From Desulfovibrio sp. JC022 (GTDB lineage Bacteria > Desulfobacterota > Desulfovibrionia > Desulfovibrionales > Desulfovibrionaceae), in assembly GCF_010470665.1 (NCBI RefSeq), contig NZ_VOPZ01000003.1, forward strand, positions 370,430 to 434,429: DNA of 64,000 nt, in the 5' to 3' direction. The notes below the pieces were generated by a model. That model saw nothing but the letters and a program-made list of their open reading frames with translations. It was not told the DNA's origin and searched no databases. Below, one piece after another: positions 9,037 through 17,265 of the stretch. The translations under genes and the position numbers were made by a program. How positions within the stretch are numbered: position 1 is the stretch's first letter; every line of letters starts with the position of its first letter.

Positions 9037-9780
9037 ATGAAAATTAAATTTCGTCCTTTTACTCTCCTGTTGCTTATAATCCTGCTGGTGGTAGGTGTTA
9101 ATGCCGTGCTTTTCCATATGGGCTTTTTCGATTCCTTTCTGGCCGGAAAGGAGCAGGAAGCTGTAAGTCAGAATGGGGAAGGTCCGGTTGTGCGCCGTGA
9201 GATCAGCAAGCTGGTGCTTCCGCTTGAGTCTGCAAAACCAGAGACTTCTGAATTGGCAGAAGGATTGAACGAGGCGGATATCAGTGCTGCTAACCAGTCC
9301 GATACTCAGGGAGCTACTCCGGTGGTGAAGGATGAAGAGCTGCACGAAGCAGATCAGGTTTCTGCCGCAGCAAAGCCTGAAGTTAAATCCAAGCCTGCCC
9401 AGGCAAAGTCCGCAGCCAAGAAAGCAGCCGCAAAACCCTCCAAGACTTCTGCTTCCAAAGGTGTGCTGGGTAATGTGTCCGTTGCCTGCAAGCCCGGAAA
9501 AGCTTCCATTGAGGTTGTTCTTTCAGCATCTGCGGGGAAAATCAGCTGGTTCAATCTTGCAAAACCGCGCAGGCTTGTGGTTGATCTTCACGGGAAATGG
9601 CAGAACAAGGCTAAGTCCTTATATCGCCTGAAAGATTGTCCGTTGCGAAAAATAGTGCTCGGCGAACATCCTGATAAAATTCGTTTAGTTTTTTACCTTG
9701 ATAAAAAGGGCGTACCCGCAAAGATTAAGCCGACCGTCCGTAAACACGACAAAGGAGTCTCCCTCGGTCTTGGTTTTTGA
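9037..9780 (+). CDS. Membrane-anchored AMIN-domain protein
   Basis: 247 residues. One N-terminal membrane segment (about residues 7-28), then a long low-complexity Ala/Lys/Pro/Glu linker (about 45-148) and a C-terminal AMIN-like domain (VSVACKPGKASIEVVLS, WFNLAKPRRLVVDLHGKW, RLVFYLDKKG). AMIN domains occur in AmiC-type amidases and secretin PilQ and bind peptidoglycan or position periplasmic proteins; here no enzymatic domain is attached. It probably sits in the inner membrane with the AMIN domain at the cell wall. No good Shine-Dalgarno precedes ATG 9037. It is followed by a terminator, so it is monocistronic. Function unknown. Confidence 0.78.
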   Translation: MKIKFRPFTLLLLIILLVVGVNAVLFHMGFFDSFLAGKEQEAVSQNGEGPVVRREISKLVLPLESAKPETSELAEGLNEADISAANQSDTQGATPVVKDEELHEADQVSAAAKPEVKSKPAQAKSAAKKAAAKPSKTSASKGVLGNVSVACKPGKASIEVVLSASAGKISWFNLAKPRRLVVDLHGKWQNKAKSLYRLKDCPLRKIVLGEHPDKIRLVFYLDKKGVPAKIKPTVRKHDKGVSLGLGF

Positions 9781-9803
9781 TCCCGGATATAAATTTTACC
9801 TTG

Positions 9804-9842
9804 AAATCCCTGCAATGCTTTGTGTTGCAGGGATTTTTTTTG
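9804..9842 (+). terminator. Terminator after AMIN-domain gene
   Basis: 12-bp perfect inverted repeat (9804-9815 with 9825-9836) followed by an uninterrupted T run. Confidence 0.9.
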
Positions 9843-9897
9843 AATTGTGGATGGTGCAAAATTATATTGTTTTAGTGGTTTATTTCTTTGTTTTCCA

Positions 9898-9950
9898 CGT
9901 AACGCAAATGTAACAGCCGGGTCATTGCTCTGTAACCCGTGCCGGATAGT
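9898..9950 (+). promoter_or_regulatory. Four-repeat PHO-box-like array and promoter of pstB-phoU
   Basis: Hexamers CGTAAC (9898), TGTAAC (9909), GGTCAT (9920) and TGTAAC (9931) recur with an exact 11-bp period, the helical spacing of PhoB binding repeats (family consensus TGTCAT/TGTAAC). A possible -10 element GATAGT (9945-9950) lies 8 nt after the last repeat, as expected when PhoB replaces -35 contact. It lies about 110 nt upstream of pstB. Sequence periodicity is seen directly; PhoB binding is inference. Confidence 0.78.
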
Positions 9951-10061
9951 TAGTTCAGGTCAGCTGATGCTGGCTGGGCGTTATTAAGTGACATATCAAG
10001 TAAGATAAGGGATCGGCCGGGTCTGATCCGATTCTATTTAAATAAATATGGAGACAAAGTG

Positions 10062-10823
10062 ATGGGGCAAGCTGTTAAAATCGCTTCAAGGAATCTGGAT
10101 TTTTATTATGGCGACTTCAAGGCTCTTGAAGATATTTCCATGGATTTTCGGGAAAACAGGGTTACTGCGCTTATCGGACCTTCCGGTTGCGGTAAAAGTA
10201 CTTTTTTGCGCTGCCTGAACAGGATGAATGACCTTATTTCAGGAACCCGTGTTGACGGCAATCTCATTCTCGACGAAGAAAATATTTACGCGCAGGGACT
10301 TGATGTTGTTACTCTGAGAAGGCGTGTCGGTATGGTTTTTCAAAAGCCTAACCCCTTTCCCAAATCCATTTTTGAGAACGTAGCCTACGGTCTGCGCGTA
10401 AACGGCATTACAGACAAGGAATTTGTTGCCCATAAGGTTGAAGAGAGTCTTAAAGGCGCTGCCCTCTGGGATGAGGTAAAGGATCGTCTGCATACTTCCG
10501 CGCTCGGACTTTCCGGCGGTCAGCAGCAGAGGCTTTGCATTGCCCGCGCCCTTGCTGTTGAACCTGAAGTCTTACTGATGGATGAACCGGCATCCGCGCT
10601 TGACCCCATCGCCACCCAGAAGATCGAAGACCTGATTCATGAACTGAAAAAGAATTTCACCATTATCATCGTGACCCATTCCATGCAGCAGGCAGCACGT
10701 GTGTCCGATCAGACAGCCTTTTTTTACATGGGTCGCCTTATAGAAACCGGTAAGACCGAGACCATGTTCACCAAGCCCAAGAATAAACAGACCGAAGATT
10801 ATATCACCGGTCGTTTCGGTTAA
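10062..10823 (+). CDS. pstB: Phosphate ABC transporter ATP-binding protein
   Basis: 253 residues. ATPase of the high-affinity PstSCAB phosphate importer, on the cytoplasmic face of the PstCA channel. Walker [10 protein letters not shown], PstB-typical [12 protein letters not shown]-loop [11 protein letters not shown], signature [16 protein letters not shown], Walker [14 protein letters not shown] and the switch His in [16 protein letters not shown] are all present. Start at ATG 10062 follows GGAG (10050-10053); a GTG directly upstream is less likely. It forms an operon with phoU (17-nt gap) under the PHO-box array. The permease and binding-protein genes pstSCA are not in this window, which is less common than a complete pst operon. 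Confidence 0.96.
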   Translation: MGQAVKIASRNLDFYYGDFKALEDISMDFRENRVTALIGPSGCGKSTFLRCLNRMNDLISGTRVDGNLILDEENIYAQGLDVVTLRRRVGMVFQKPNPFPKSIFENVAYGLRVNGITDKEFVAHKVEESLKGAALWDEVKDRLHTSALGLSGGQQQRLCIARALAVEPEVLLMDEPASALDPIATQKIEDLIHELKKNFTIIIVTHSMQQAARVSDQTAFFYMGRLIETGKTETMFTKPKNKQTEDYITGRFG

Positions 10824-10840
10824 ACTTACAGGAGAATTTC

Positions 10841-11506
10841 ATGGAGCAGCGCGCTCATTTCATAAAAAAAATGGACGATCTGAAGGTTCAGGTCCTGAGA
10901 ATGTCCAGTATGGCTGAAACCGCCATGCATAATTCTGTGAAAGCTCTGGCTCAGTGCAATGCAGAACTTGCTGAAGATGTGATTATGAACGATATCAAGA
11001 TTAATGAACTTGAATGCGATCTTGATGAACATAACCTGAGTCTATTGGCTCTTGATCAGCCCATGGCAAGGGATCTGAGGTTTATCGTCGGTTCCATGCG
11101 TATCACCAGCAACCTTGAGCGAATAGGCGATCAGGCGGTCAACCTTGCTCAACGGGCCGTGTTTTTGAGTTCCCGTCCTCCGTTACCGTTTAATCAGCAG
11201 CTGGATCAGATGGGGGACATTGCCGGGAAAATGGTTGCCAAGGCGGTTAAATCTTTTGCAGACGAAGATCCCGTGCTGGCGGCTGAGATTTGCGGTATGG
11301 ACCATGAGGCGGACAGTCTTAATGTACGGATTCTCAAAGGTCTTATCGAAAATATGGTCTCCGAAACCAGAATCGTGGAACGCGGGGTGCACCTGATCAT
11401 GGCTGCAAGCCATCTGGAACGTATTGCGGATCAGGCCACTAATATTGCCGAATCAGTTGTTTTTATCACTCAGGGAGTGAATATCAAACATCAATGTATG
11501 GGATAG
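10841..11506 (+). CDS. phoU: Phosphate signalling protein PhoU
   Basis: 221 residues, all-helical, with the two PhoU repeats, each carrying the metal-binding E/D-x3-D motif: NLERIGDQAVNLAQ (about residue 90) and HLERIADQATNIAES (about residue 195). PhoU binds the Pst transporter and the PhoR kinase and turns the Pho response off when phosphate is ample. ATG 10841 is preceded by AGGAGA. It is co-transcribed with pstB and ends before a strong terminator. No phoR/phoB is seen nearby. Confidence 0.96.
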   Translation: MEQRAHFIKKMDDLKVQVLRMSSMAETAMHNSVKALAQCNAELAEDVIMNDIKINELECDLDEHNLSLLALDQPMARDLRFIVGSMRITSNLERIGDQAVNLAQRAVFLSSRPPLPFNQQLDQMGDIAGKMVAKAVKSFADEDPVLAAEICGMDHEADSLNVRILKGLIENMVSETRIVERGVHLIMAASHLERIADQATNIAESVVFITQGVNIKHQCMG

Positions 11507-11535
11507 CAGGCAGCCAGACCTTGCGAAATGATTTT

Positions 11536-11566
11536 AAAAGAGCCGGAATTTTCCGGCTCTTTTTTT
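11536..11566 (+). terminator. Terminator of pstB-phoU
   Basis: 13-bp perfect inverted repeat (11536-11548 with 11551-11563) with a minimal loop and a T run, 30 nt after phoU. Confidence 0.92.
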
Positions 11567-11894
11567 GCCTTAAGCTTTGGGCGCAAACGATTCCGAGGAA
11601 TGAAAGCATATTTAATATGGTTTACAGGAGTTCTTTTTTAGGATAGAAGCAGTTCTCTTAATCTCAAGTGGAAAGTCTGTACCCGGCGGTATTGAAAATC
11701 GCGGGGAGATGATTACCTTATTACTCTTGAGTTTTTCCCGTAACGGGCATTAGGGACGAAGTGCGGTCTTTCAGGCCAACGGACAATCTGGGCATCGGCT
11801 GCCTCGGAACGCGTGAGCAGGTTGATTCCAATGTACTTTTCCCATGATATATATGCCGAAATTTTGTCCGAGGACACGTTGTTGGAGGTAACCC
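11567..11894 (+). promoter_or_regulatory. Long leader region of rpsA
   Basis: About 320 nt without a credible gene between the phoU terminator and rpsA. It has the rpsA ribosome binding site GGAGG (11884-11888) and short inverted elements such as CCCGT/ACGGG near 11738-11746. Expression of rpsA is autoregulated through its leader in other bacteria, so a structured 5'-UTR is expected, but I cannot match this to a known leader family by eye. Confidence 0.35.
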
Positions 11895-13649
11895 ATGGAA
11901 AACAATGAAAACATGAACGCCGAAATGGAAATGGATATGGACTTCGAGGCAGCCCTTGAAGATTATCTTAATGCCGATTTCGGAAATCTGGACGAAGGAA
12001 GCATCGTTTCCGGTGAAGTAGTTAAAGTAGACAAGGACTTCGTTCTTATCGACGTTAACTTCAAATCTGAAGGCCAGATTGCAGTTTCTGAATTTTTGGA
12101 TGCTGACGGTGAAATGACTGTTGCAGTCGGTGACAAAGTAGACGTATTTGTTGCAAACAAAAACGAAAACGAAGGCACCATTCACCTTTCTCGCGACAAA
12201 GCCAAGCGCATGCAGCTCTTCGACAAGCTCGAAGAAGTGCAGGAAAAAGAAGGCGTTGTCGAAGGCAGAATCATCCGCCGTATCAAAGGTGGTTACACCG
12301 TTGATCTCGGTGGCGTGGAAGCATTCCTGCCCGGTTCTCACGTTGATCTTCGTCCCGTTCCTGATATGGACGCTCTCGTTGATCAGACTTACGAATTCAA
12401 GATTCTTAAAATTAACCGTCGCCGCAGCAACGTTATCGTTTCCCGCCGTGTTCTTCTTGAAGAACAGCGCAACGAAATGCGTTCCCAGCTGCTCGAAACT
12501 CTTGAAGAAGAGCAGACTGTTAAAGGTAAGGTCAAGAACATCACCGAATACGGTGTATTCATCGACCTCGGCGGTCTCGACGGTCTTCTGCATATCACAG
12601 ACATGTCCTGGAAGCGCATCAAGCATCCTAAGGAAATGGTCGCACTCGGTGATGAGCTCGAACTGAAAGTTCTGAACTTCGATAAAGAAGGCCAGAAAGT
12701 TTCTCTCGGCCTCAAGCAGCTCGTTCCCGATCCGTGGGAAGACATCTCCGGCAAATACCCCGAAGGTGCCAAGTACACCGGTAAGGTTACCAACCTCGCC
12801 GACTACGGTGCATTCGTTGAGCTGGAAGCAGGCGTTGAAGGTCTGGTTCACATTTCTGAAATGTCCTGGACCCGCAAGCTGCGTCACCCCTCCCAGATGG
12901 TTCGCGTTGGCGATGAAGTCGACGTAGTTGTTCTGGGTGTTGATCCCGACAAAAAGCGCATCTCCCTCGGTATGAAACAGGTTAAGCCTAACCCCTGGGA
13001 TGTTGTTGCTGAGAAATTCCCCGAAGGTACTATCCTTGAAGGCCAGATCAAGAACATCACTGAATTCGGTGTGTTCATCGGCATCGAAGACGGCATTGAC
13101 GGCCTGATTCACGTTTCCGATATCTCCTGGACCCGCAAGGTTCGTCATCCTTCAGAAGTATACAGCGTGGGCGATTCCGTTCAGGCTAAAGTACTTACTG
13201 TTGATAAAGAAAACGAGAAATTCACCCTCGGTGTTAAACAGCTTTCCGAAGACCCCTGGTCTCAGGTACCCAACAAGTACCCCGTTGGCTGCACCCTTGA
13301 TGGTCTCGTTACCAACATCACCGACTTCGGCCTCTTCGTAGAAGTTGAAGAAGGTATTGAAGGTCTGGTTCACGTTTCTGAAATCTCTCACAAGAAGATC
13401 AAGAATCCTTCTGAGATGTTTAAAGAAGGCGTTACCATCCAGGCTAAAGTCATCCACGTATCTGCTGATGAGCGTCGCCTCGGCCTCTCCATCAAGCAGC
13501 TCAAGGAAGACACTGAAAAACGTCAGCCTAAAGAATTCCGTTCCGGTCCTGCCGACAGCGGTAACACTCTGGGCGAACTGCTGAAGCAGAAACTTGCTGA
13601 TGCAAGTGAAGCTAAAGCAGCTGCAGAGACTGAGGATGAAGAATCCTAA
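11895..13649 (+). CDS. rpsA: 30S ribosomal protein S1
   Basis: 584 residues with six S1 (OB-fold) repeats. The last four are close copies with the pattern GKVKNITEYGVFIDLGGLDGLLHITDMSW ... HP ... GDELELKVLNFDKE...SLGLKQL, starting near residues 209, 294, 381 and 468; the first two are more diverged, as in genuine S1. The acidic N-terminus contacts protein S2 and the ribosome; the S1 repeats bind mRNA and assist initiation. GGAGG precedes ATG 11895 by 6 nt. Codon use is markedly more biased than in neighbours (TTC, GAA, CTC), fitting a highly expressed gene. Its last 14 nt overlap sppA. Confidence 0.97.
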   Translation: MENNENMNAEMEMDMDFEAALEDYLNADFGNLDEGSIVSGEVVKVDKDFVLIDVNFKSEGQIAVSEFLDADGEMTVAVGDKVDVFVANKNENEGTIHLSRDKAKRMQLFDKLEEVQEKEGVVEGRIIRRIKGGYTVDLGGVEAFLPGSHVDLRPVPDMDALVDQTYEFKILKINRRRSNVIVSRRVLLEEQRNEMRSQLLETLEEEQTVKGKVKNITEYGVFIDLGGLDGLLHITDMSWKRIKHPKEMVALGDELELKVLNFDKEGQKVSLGLKQLVPDPWEDISGKYPEGAKYTGKVTNLADYGAFVELEAGVEGLVHISEMSWTRKLRHPSQMVRVGDEVDVVVLGVDPDKKRISLGMKQVKPNPWDVVAEKFPEGTILEGQIKNITEFGVFIGIEDGIDGLIHVSDISWTRKVRHPSEVYSVGDSVQAKVLTVDKENEKFTLGVKQLSEDPWSQVPNKYPVGCTLDGLVTNITDFGLFVEVEEGIEGLVHVSEISHKKIKNPSEMFKEGVTIQAKVIHVSADERRLGLSIKQLKEDTEKRQPKEFRSGPADSGNTLGELLKQKLADASEAKAAAETEDEES

Positions 13650-14517
13650 GAAAGGTTTCTCTGTAAGACATCCGATTCTGTTCGGTTTCAGTCTGCTTAT
13701 TATGGCTGTGGCTCTCCTATGGGGAGCCGCAGCCTTTTTTCATGGAAAAGTGGACTTTTTCAGCGCCGGGAAGATCGGGGTGGTCAATGTACAGGGAACC
13801 ATCATCAACTCACTGCCTACGGTAAAGTTTCTGCGTGATCTGCGTCGGGATGATTCTGTAAAAGGCGTTCTTTTGCGGGTTAATTCTCCGGGCGGAACCA
13901 TTGCCCCTTCACAGGAGCTTTATCACGCGGTGAAGCGTTTCGCCGAGGTCAAGCCTATTGTGGCTTCGTTCGGTACTGTTGCGGCTTCCGGCGGGTATTA
14001 CGCTGCGGCCCCGGCCACCAAGATCATGGCCAGTTCCGGTTCCATTACCGGCTCCATCGGGGTTAAGGCGGAGTATGCAAATTTCCACCAGCTCATGGAG
14101 AAGGTGGGGGTCAATCCAATCATTATTACCAGTGGCAAGATGAAGGCCGCCGGTTCTCCGTATTCCGAACTCACTCCGGAACAGCGCGAATACCTGACCA
14201 ATCTGATTATGGATATGCACAATCAGTTTATTTCTGATGTTGCTTCTGCACGTAAGCTGGACCGCGAACAGTTGGATAAAATAGCCGACGGGCGTGCCAT
14301 TACCGGGCGTGAAGCCAAAGAACTTGGACTGGTAGACCGTATCGGCGGATTTGAGGATTCAGTCACTGTTCTCAAAGCTCTTTGCAACATTGAGGGCGAA
14401 GTGAAGGTCATCGAAGGGCCTGAAGAAGAAAAACCGCTGATCAGGGAAATCCTAGGATATCTGGGGCTTGCCCCCACCGGTTCCGCCACCGGGGATGGAT
14501 TGATCTTTTCGTACTGA
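13636..14517 (+). CDS. sppA: Signal peptide peptidase SppA (short form)
   Basis: 293 residues with one N-terminal membrane segment (about 11-33) and a single ClpP-like S49 serine protease domain, the length of the short SppA found in Gram-positives and many deltaproteobacteria. The nucleophile Ser lies in FGTVAASGGYYAAA and the general-base Lys in SGKMKAAGSPY, giving the Ser/Lys dyad. It degrades cleaved signal peptides in the membrane. Start at ATG 13636 lies inside the end of rpsA (14-nt overlap), so the gene is translationally coupled to S1, a conserved neighbourhood in this group as far as I know. Confidence 0.93.
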   Translation: MKNPKKGFSVRHPILFGFSLLIMAVALLWGAAAFFHGKVDFFSAGKIGVVNVQGTIINSLPTVKFLRDLRRDDSVKGVLLRVNSPGGTIAPSQELYHAVKRFAEVKPIVASFGTVAASGGYYAAAPATKIMASSGSITGSIGVKAEYANFHQLMEKVGVNPIIITSGKMKAAGSPYSELTPEQREYLTNLIMDMHNQFISDVASARKLDREQLDKIADGRAITGREAKELGLVDRIGGFEDSVTVLKALCNIEGEVKVIEGPEEEKPLIREILGYLGLAPTGSATGDGLIFSY

Positions 14518-14541
14518 TTCAGGCGCGGGGCAGCAGCTATT

Positions 14542-15294
14542 ATGAAATGTACTTTTATCGGCGTCGGTTCAGCATTTGACGCCGCACAGACCAATGTTTC
14601 CATGCTGGTGGAAGCCAATGATCATCGTATTTTGCTGGATTGCGGTTTTAACGCCGCCCATGGCTGCATGCGGTTGATCCCGGACCCTTCCCTCATTGAT
14701 GCGGTCTGGATTTCTCATTTTCACGGTGATCATTTTTTTGGGCTGCCGTTTCTCTTGGGTTCATTTTTTACAGCAGGGCGTGCAAAGGTGTTTCATGTCT
14801 GCGGACCACGGGGAGTTGAGGATAAGGTCATTCAGGCTGTAGACCTCGCTTATCCTTCTCTGCGGGCAAAGTTGGATTTTGATATTGTTTTCCATGAATT
14901 TGGATCTGATGATGTGAGGACTGTGGCGGGATTCTGTCTGCATGTCTGCACCATTGAGCATTCCGGGTCTGCTTTGGCTTTGCGGCTTGAATCTGCCGGG
15001 AAGTCTGTTTTTTATAGCGGCGACGGGCAGCTTACTGAAGGTTGCCGAAACATTGCCAAGAAGGCCGATCTGGGAATACTTGAATCGTACGGGCTGGACG
15101 ATACTGTTAAAAGGCACTCCAGTGTAGCGAAATGTATTGATTTTGCTGTTTCCACAGGAATGGTGAAAGTTGCTCTTGTGCATTTGGAGCCTTTTGTGAG
15201 AACCTGCCGCATTAATCAGGTCGTTGAACTGTTGGCTCAGGCTGACGGGTGTGAAGTTTTTCTGCCCCATGAAGGGCAACTTGTCGAATTGTAA
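14542..15294 (+). CDS. MBL-fold metallohydrolase, RNase Z-like
   Basis: 250 residues. Metallo-beta-lactamase fold with the metal motif SHFHGDHFFG (about residues 59-66), a later CTIEHSGSALALRLES His, SGDGQ Asp and a C-terminal LVHLEPF His: the ligand order of the RNase Z/arylsulfatase-like group. It could be a phosphodiesterase or tRNA 3'-processing enzyme, but it lacks the long exosite arm of typical RNase Z, so the substrate is open. It follows sppA by 24 nt and probably belongs to the rpsA-sppA transcript. No strong ribosome binding site is visible. Confidence 0.85.
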   Translation: MKCTFIGVGSAFDAAQTNVSMLVEANDHRILLDCGFNAAHGCMRLIPDPSLIDAVWISHFHGDHFFGLPFLLGSFFTAGRAKVFHVCGPRGVEDKVIQAVDLAYPSLRAKLDFDIVFHEFGSDDVRTVAGFCLHVCTIEHSGSALALRLESAGKSVFYSGDGQLTEGCRNIAKKADLGILESYGLDDTVKRHSSVAKCIDFAVSTGMVKVALVHLEPFVRTCRINQVVELLAQADGCEVFLPHEGQLVEL

Positions 15295-15331
15295 ATAGTT
15301 CGGCAGTCTTATTGCATGTAGCGAGGCTTAA

Positions 15332-16660
15332 GTGGCAACTAAATATGATCAGATAGTGCGTGAGTTTTATGAGGAACAGGCCGGATATACTGTTCTTTTG
15401 AGTGACGAGCCTTCGTTTTACAAGTTGCTGCGCGGCACACTGCATAAAATTCTGGCCATCCGCCGGGATTGTCTGGCCTATTTTCAGGAGCAGGCTCCTT
15501 GTCTGTCCGAGATCAAGGATAAGGTCGGTGCCAACCAGCCTGTACTTGTTTTTGTGGAAAGGCTGGTCCGGGGCAAGCCTACAGCTGAGTTTATCCTTAA
15601 TATCCGTAAATTATTTCCAGAGCTTAAGGTGGTGGTCCTCACTGATGAAATCAGTCAGGAGGAACTTATTTTTCTGCATGAGCTTGGGGTGAATAATATC
15701 ATTACCAAGCCTGTTTCCGTGGATAGTCTGGTTCAGAAACTGGCTTTTACCATCAAGCCGCAGGGCAGGCTGGCCCAGCTTGTGGAAGCCGGTAAGAAGT
15801 TTTTGCGCAAAGGTGACCTTGATAAGGTGCTGCTGGTCAGTGCAAAAATTCTTGAGATTAAACCGGACAGTCCGGCTGGACTTATGTTGCAGGGCGACGC
15901 CCAGTCCTGCATGGGGCAGCGAGACGAGGCCTTGAAATCTTATTTGCAAGCTCATGAGCAGTCCAAGGTGTTTATGGAGCCGATCAAGAAACTGGCCGAT
16001 TTTTACAAGGATAATGATAATGACCAGTACCTGCACTATTTGAAAAAGCTTGATTCAATCAGTCCGTTGAATACCGAGCGCAAATGCGAGATCGGGCGGG
16101 TTCATCTTGAGCGTGAAGAGCTTGATGATGCGGAGGTCTTTTTTGATCAGGCTGTTCGCTGTGCAGTAAAGGAAGCGCATAGTTATCTTTCTCAGGTTAT
16201 GAGCGGTATTGCGGAGTCTCTTTTTGATGTGGCTCCGGAAAAGGCTGAAAAGTATTATTCAAAACTGCTGTCGGTTAAATCTTCCAGCTTGAGTGCGGAT
16301 GATCTGGAAACTTACAACCGTCTGGGCATAGCTTTACGCAAACAGGGCAAGTGGATGCAGGCGGTGGAGAATTATCAGGCCGCGCTCAGGGTTGCGCCCA
16401 ATGAACCGGGCCTCTTTTATAATATAGGTCTGGCCTACAGTGATGGTAAGGAATACGCCAAGTGCGCTACCTTTTTTAAACGGGCGGTCCGTTCGGACGG
16501 GATGATTCATAAGTCCGCTGTGTCCGTGGCCCGCAATATCAGCGGGATTTTCATAAAGGTAGGCATGAATGATGAAGCCCGTGTTGTTATTGAGGAAGCT
16601 CTTACTGAATTTCCTGATGACGCCAAGCTCAAGGGTCTGCTCAAAAAGAGCGGAGCGTAG
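15332..16660 (+). CDS. Pseudo-receiver plus TPR protein
   Basis: 442 residues. The first about 130 residues have a CheY-like alpha/beta pattern (YTVLLSDEPSFYKLLR; LVFVE; KVVVLTDEISQEE; GVNNIITKPVSVDSLVQKL) with the switch Lys-Pro, but the central acidic position reads VFVERLVRG, so the usual phosphoacceptor Asp is replaced. From about 150 to the end there are at least five TPR-like helical hairpins (AGLMLQGDAQSCMGQRDEALKSYLQA, YNRLGIALRKQGKWMQAVENYQAAL, LFYNIGLAYSDGKEYAKCATFFKRAV). A scaffold or adaptor role is likely. GTG start at 15332. It is followed by two tiny coiled-coil membrane proteins in the same direction. Confidence 0.82.
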   Translation: MATKYDQIVREFYEEQAGYTVLLSDEPSFYKLLRGTLHKILAIRRDCLAYFQEQAPCLSEIKDKVGANQPVLVFVERLVRGKPTAEFILNIRKLFPELKVVVLTDEISQEELIFLHELGVNNIITKPVSVDSLVQKLAFTIKPQGRLAQLVEAGKKFLRKGDLDKVLLVSAKILEIKPDSPAGLMLQGDAQSCMGQRDEALKSYLQAHEQSKVFMEPIKKLADFYKDNDNDQYLHYLKKLDSISPLNTERKCEIGRVHLEREELDDAEVFFDQAVRCAVKEAHSYLSQVMSGIAESLFDVAPEKAEKYYSKLLSVKSSSLSADDLETYNRLGIALRKQGKWMQAVENYQAALRVAPNEPGLFYNIGLAYSDGKEYAKCATFFKRAVRSDGMIHKSAVSVARNISGIFIKVGMNDEARVVIEEALTEFPDDAKLKGLLKKSGA

Positions 16661-16701
16661 CAGGATTAATAGCCTTTTTGACAAAATTTCAGGTTTTATA
16701 A

Positions 16702-16950
16702 ATGTATTTTTTAATAACACTTGTTTTCAGTTTTTTAATTTTCATGATTTTGTATGCCCGTTACCTGAATGTAAGCGGCAGTATCGGCCAGCGCAAATTG
16801 CAACTGGAGAATCTGCGCGATAATGTTGAATTCAGGATCAACAAGCTCAATAAGGGTTCAGCTGAGATCAATCGTGAGATTGCCGAGGCCTCAGCCCGTC
16901 TTGATCTTTTGAGGAGAAACTTAAATGATGCCGGGAGCAGCAAAAAATGA
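16702..16950 (+). CDS. Small membrane coiled-coil protein
   Basis: 82 residues, not recognised as a family. Residues 1-20 are a membrane segment with an aromatic/aliphatic start, followed by a charged, heptad-rich helix (RKLQLENLRDNVEFRINKL, AEINREIAEASARLDLL). The layout is one membrane anchor plus a cytoplasmic coiled coil, in the style of FtsL/FtsB, phage-shock or flagellar accessory proteins. It overlaps the next gene by 4 nt (ATGA), and the two resemble each other in plan, so they may form a hetero-oligomer. The ribosome binding site is weak. Confidence 0.65.
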   Translation: MYFLITLVFSFLIFMILYARYLNVSGSIGQRKLQLENLRDNVEFRINKLNKGSAEINREIAEASARLDLLRRNLNDAGSSKK

Positions 16951-17192
16951 TTCCCATGCTCGTTTTTTCCGGGGTTGTTCTTGTTGCGGCCTTGTTTATC
17001 AACAGGATGATTTCCGGCTGGCATAACCAGTCCCTCAAAGCCATGAAACGGGAAGAAATAGCCTTGCGTGGACGGCTTGATAAGGTCGGCAAGGATCAGA
17101 AAAAGGACTTGGTGAAGCTGCGCAGGCTGCGCAATCAGGTTCTTACCTATGAGCGTATGGTTGATGATAAGGCTATGGAAAACGGCGAATAA
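16947..17192 (+). CDS. Small membrane coiled-coil protein
   Basis: 81 residues, unrecognised. An N-terminal membrane segment (about 3-22) is followed by a highly basic helix (KAMKREEIALRGRLDKVGKDQKKDLVKLRRLRNQVLTYERM). The start overlaps the previous stop by 4 nt and GGGAG lies about 10 nt upstream. Same overall plan as its upstream partner but with opposite net charge in the helix, which would suit pairing between the two. The pair is terminated by the hairpin shared with the RTX gene. Confidence 0.65.
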   Translation: MIPMLVFSGVVLVAALFINRMISGWHNQSLKAMKREEIALRGRLDKVGKDQKKDLVKLRRLRNQVLTYERMVDDKAMENGE

Positions 17193-17213
17193 AAAAAGTT
17201 GTAGTTAAATAAC

Positions 17214-17260
17214 AAAACCGCCCTTTCTGCTTTTATGCGGAAAGGGCGGTTTTATTTTTT
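17214..17260. terminator. Bidirectional terminator
   Basis: 17-bp inverted repeat (17214-17230 with 17237-17253, one G-T pair) with A and T runs on either side, between the convergent small-protein genes and the RTX gene. Confidence 0.92.
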
Positions 17261-17265
17261 GTGTG

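Noticed and set aside
11709..11753. 14-codon leader peptide rich in Leu in front of rpsA
   Set aside because: The ATG touches the GGGGAG with no spacing, and no attenuator structure follows clearly.
11721..13148. 475-codon minus-strand frame
   Set aside because: It lies fully opposite rpsA, whose six S1 repeats and codon bias are clear; the antisense frame is a by-product of codon bias.
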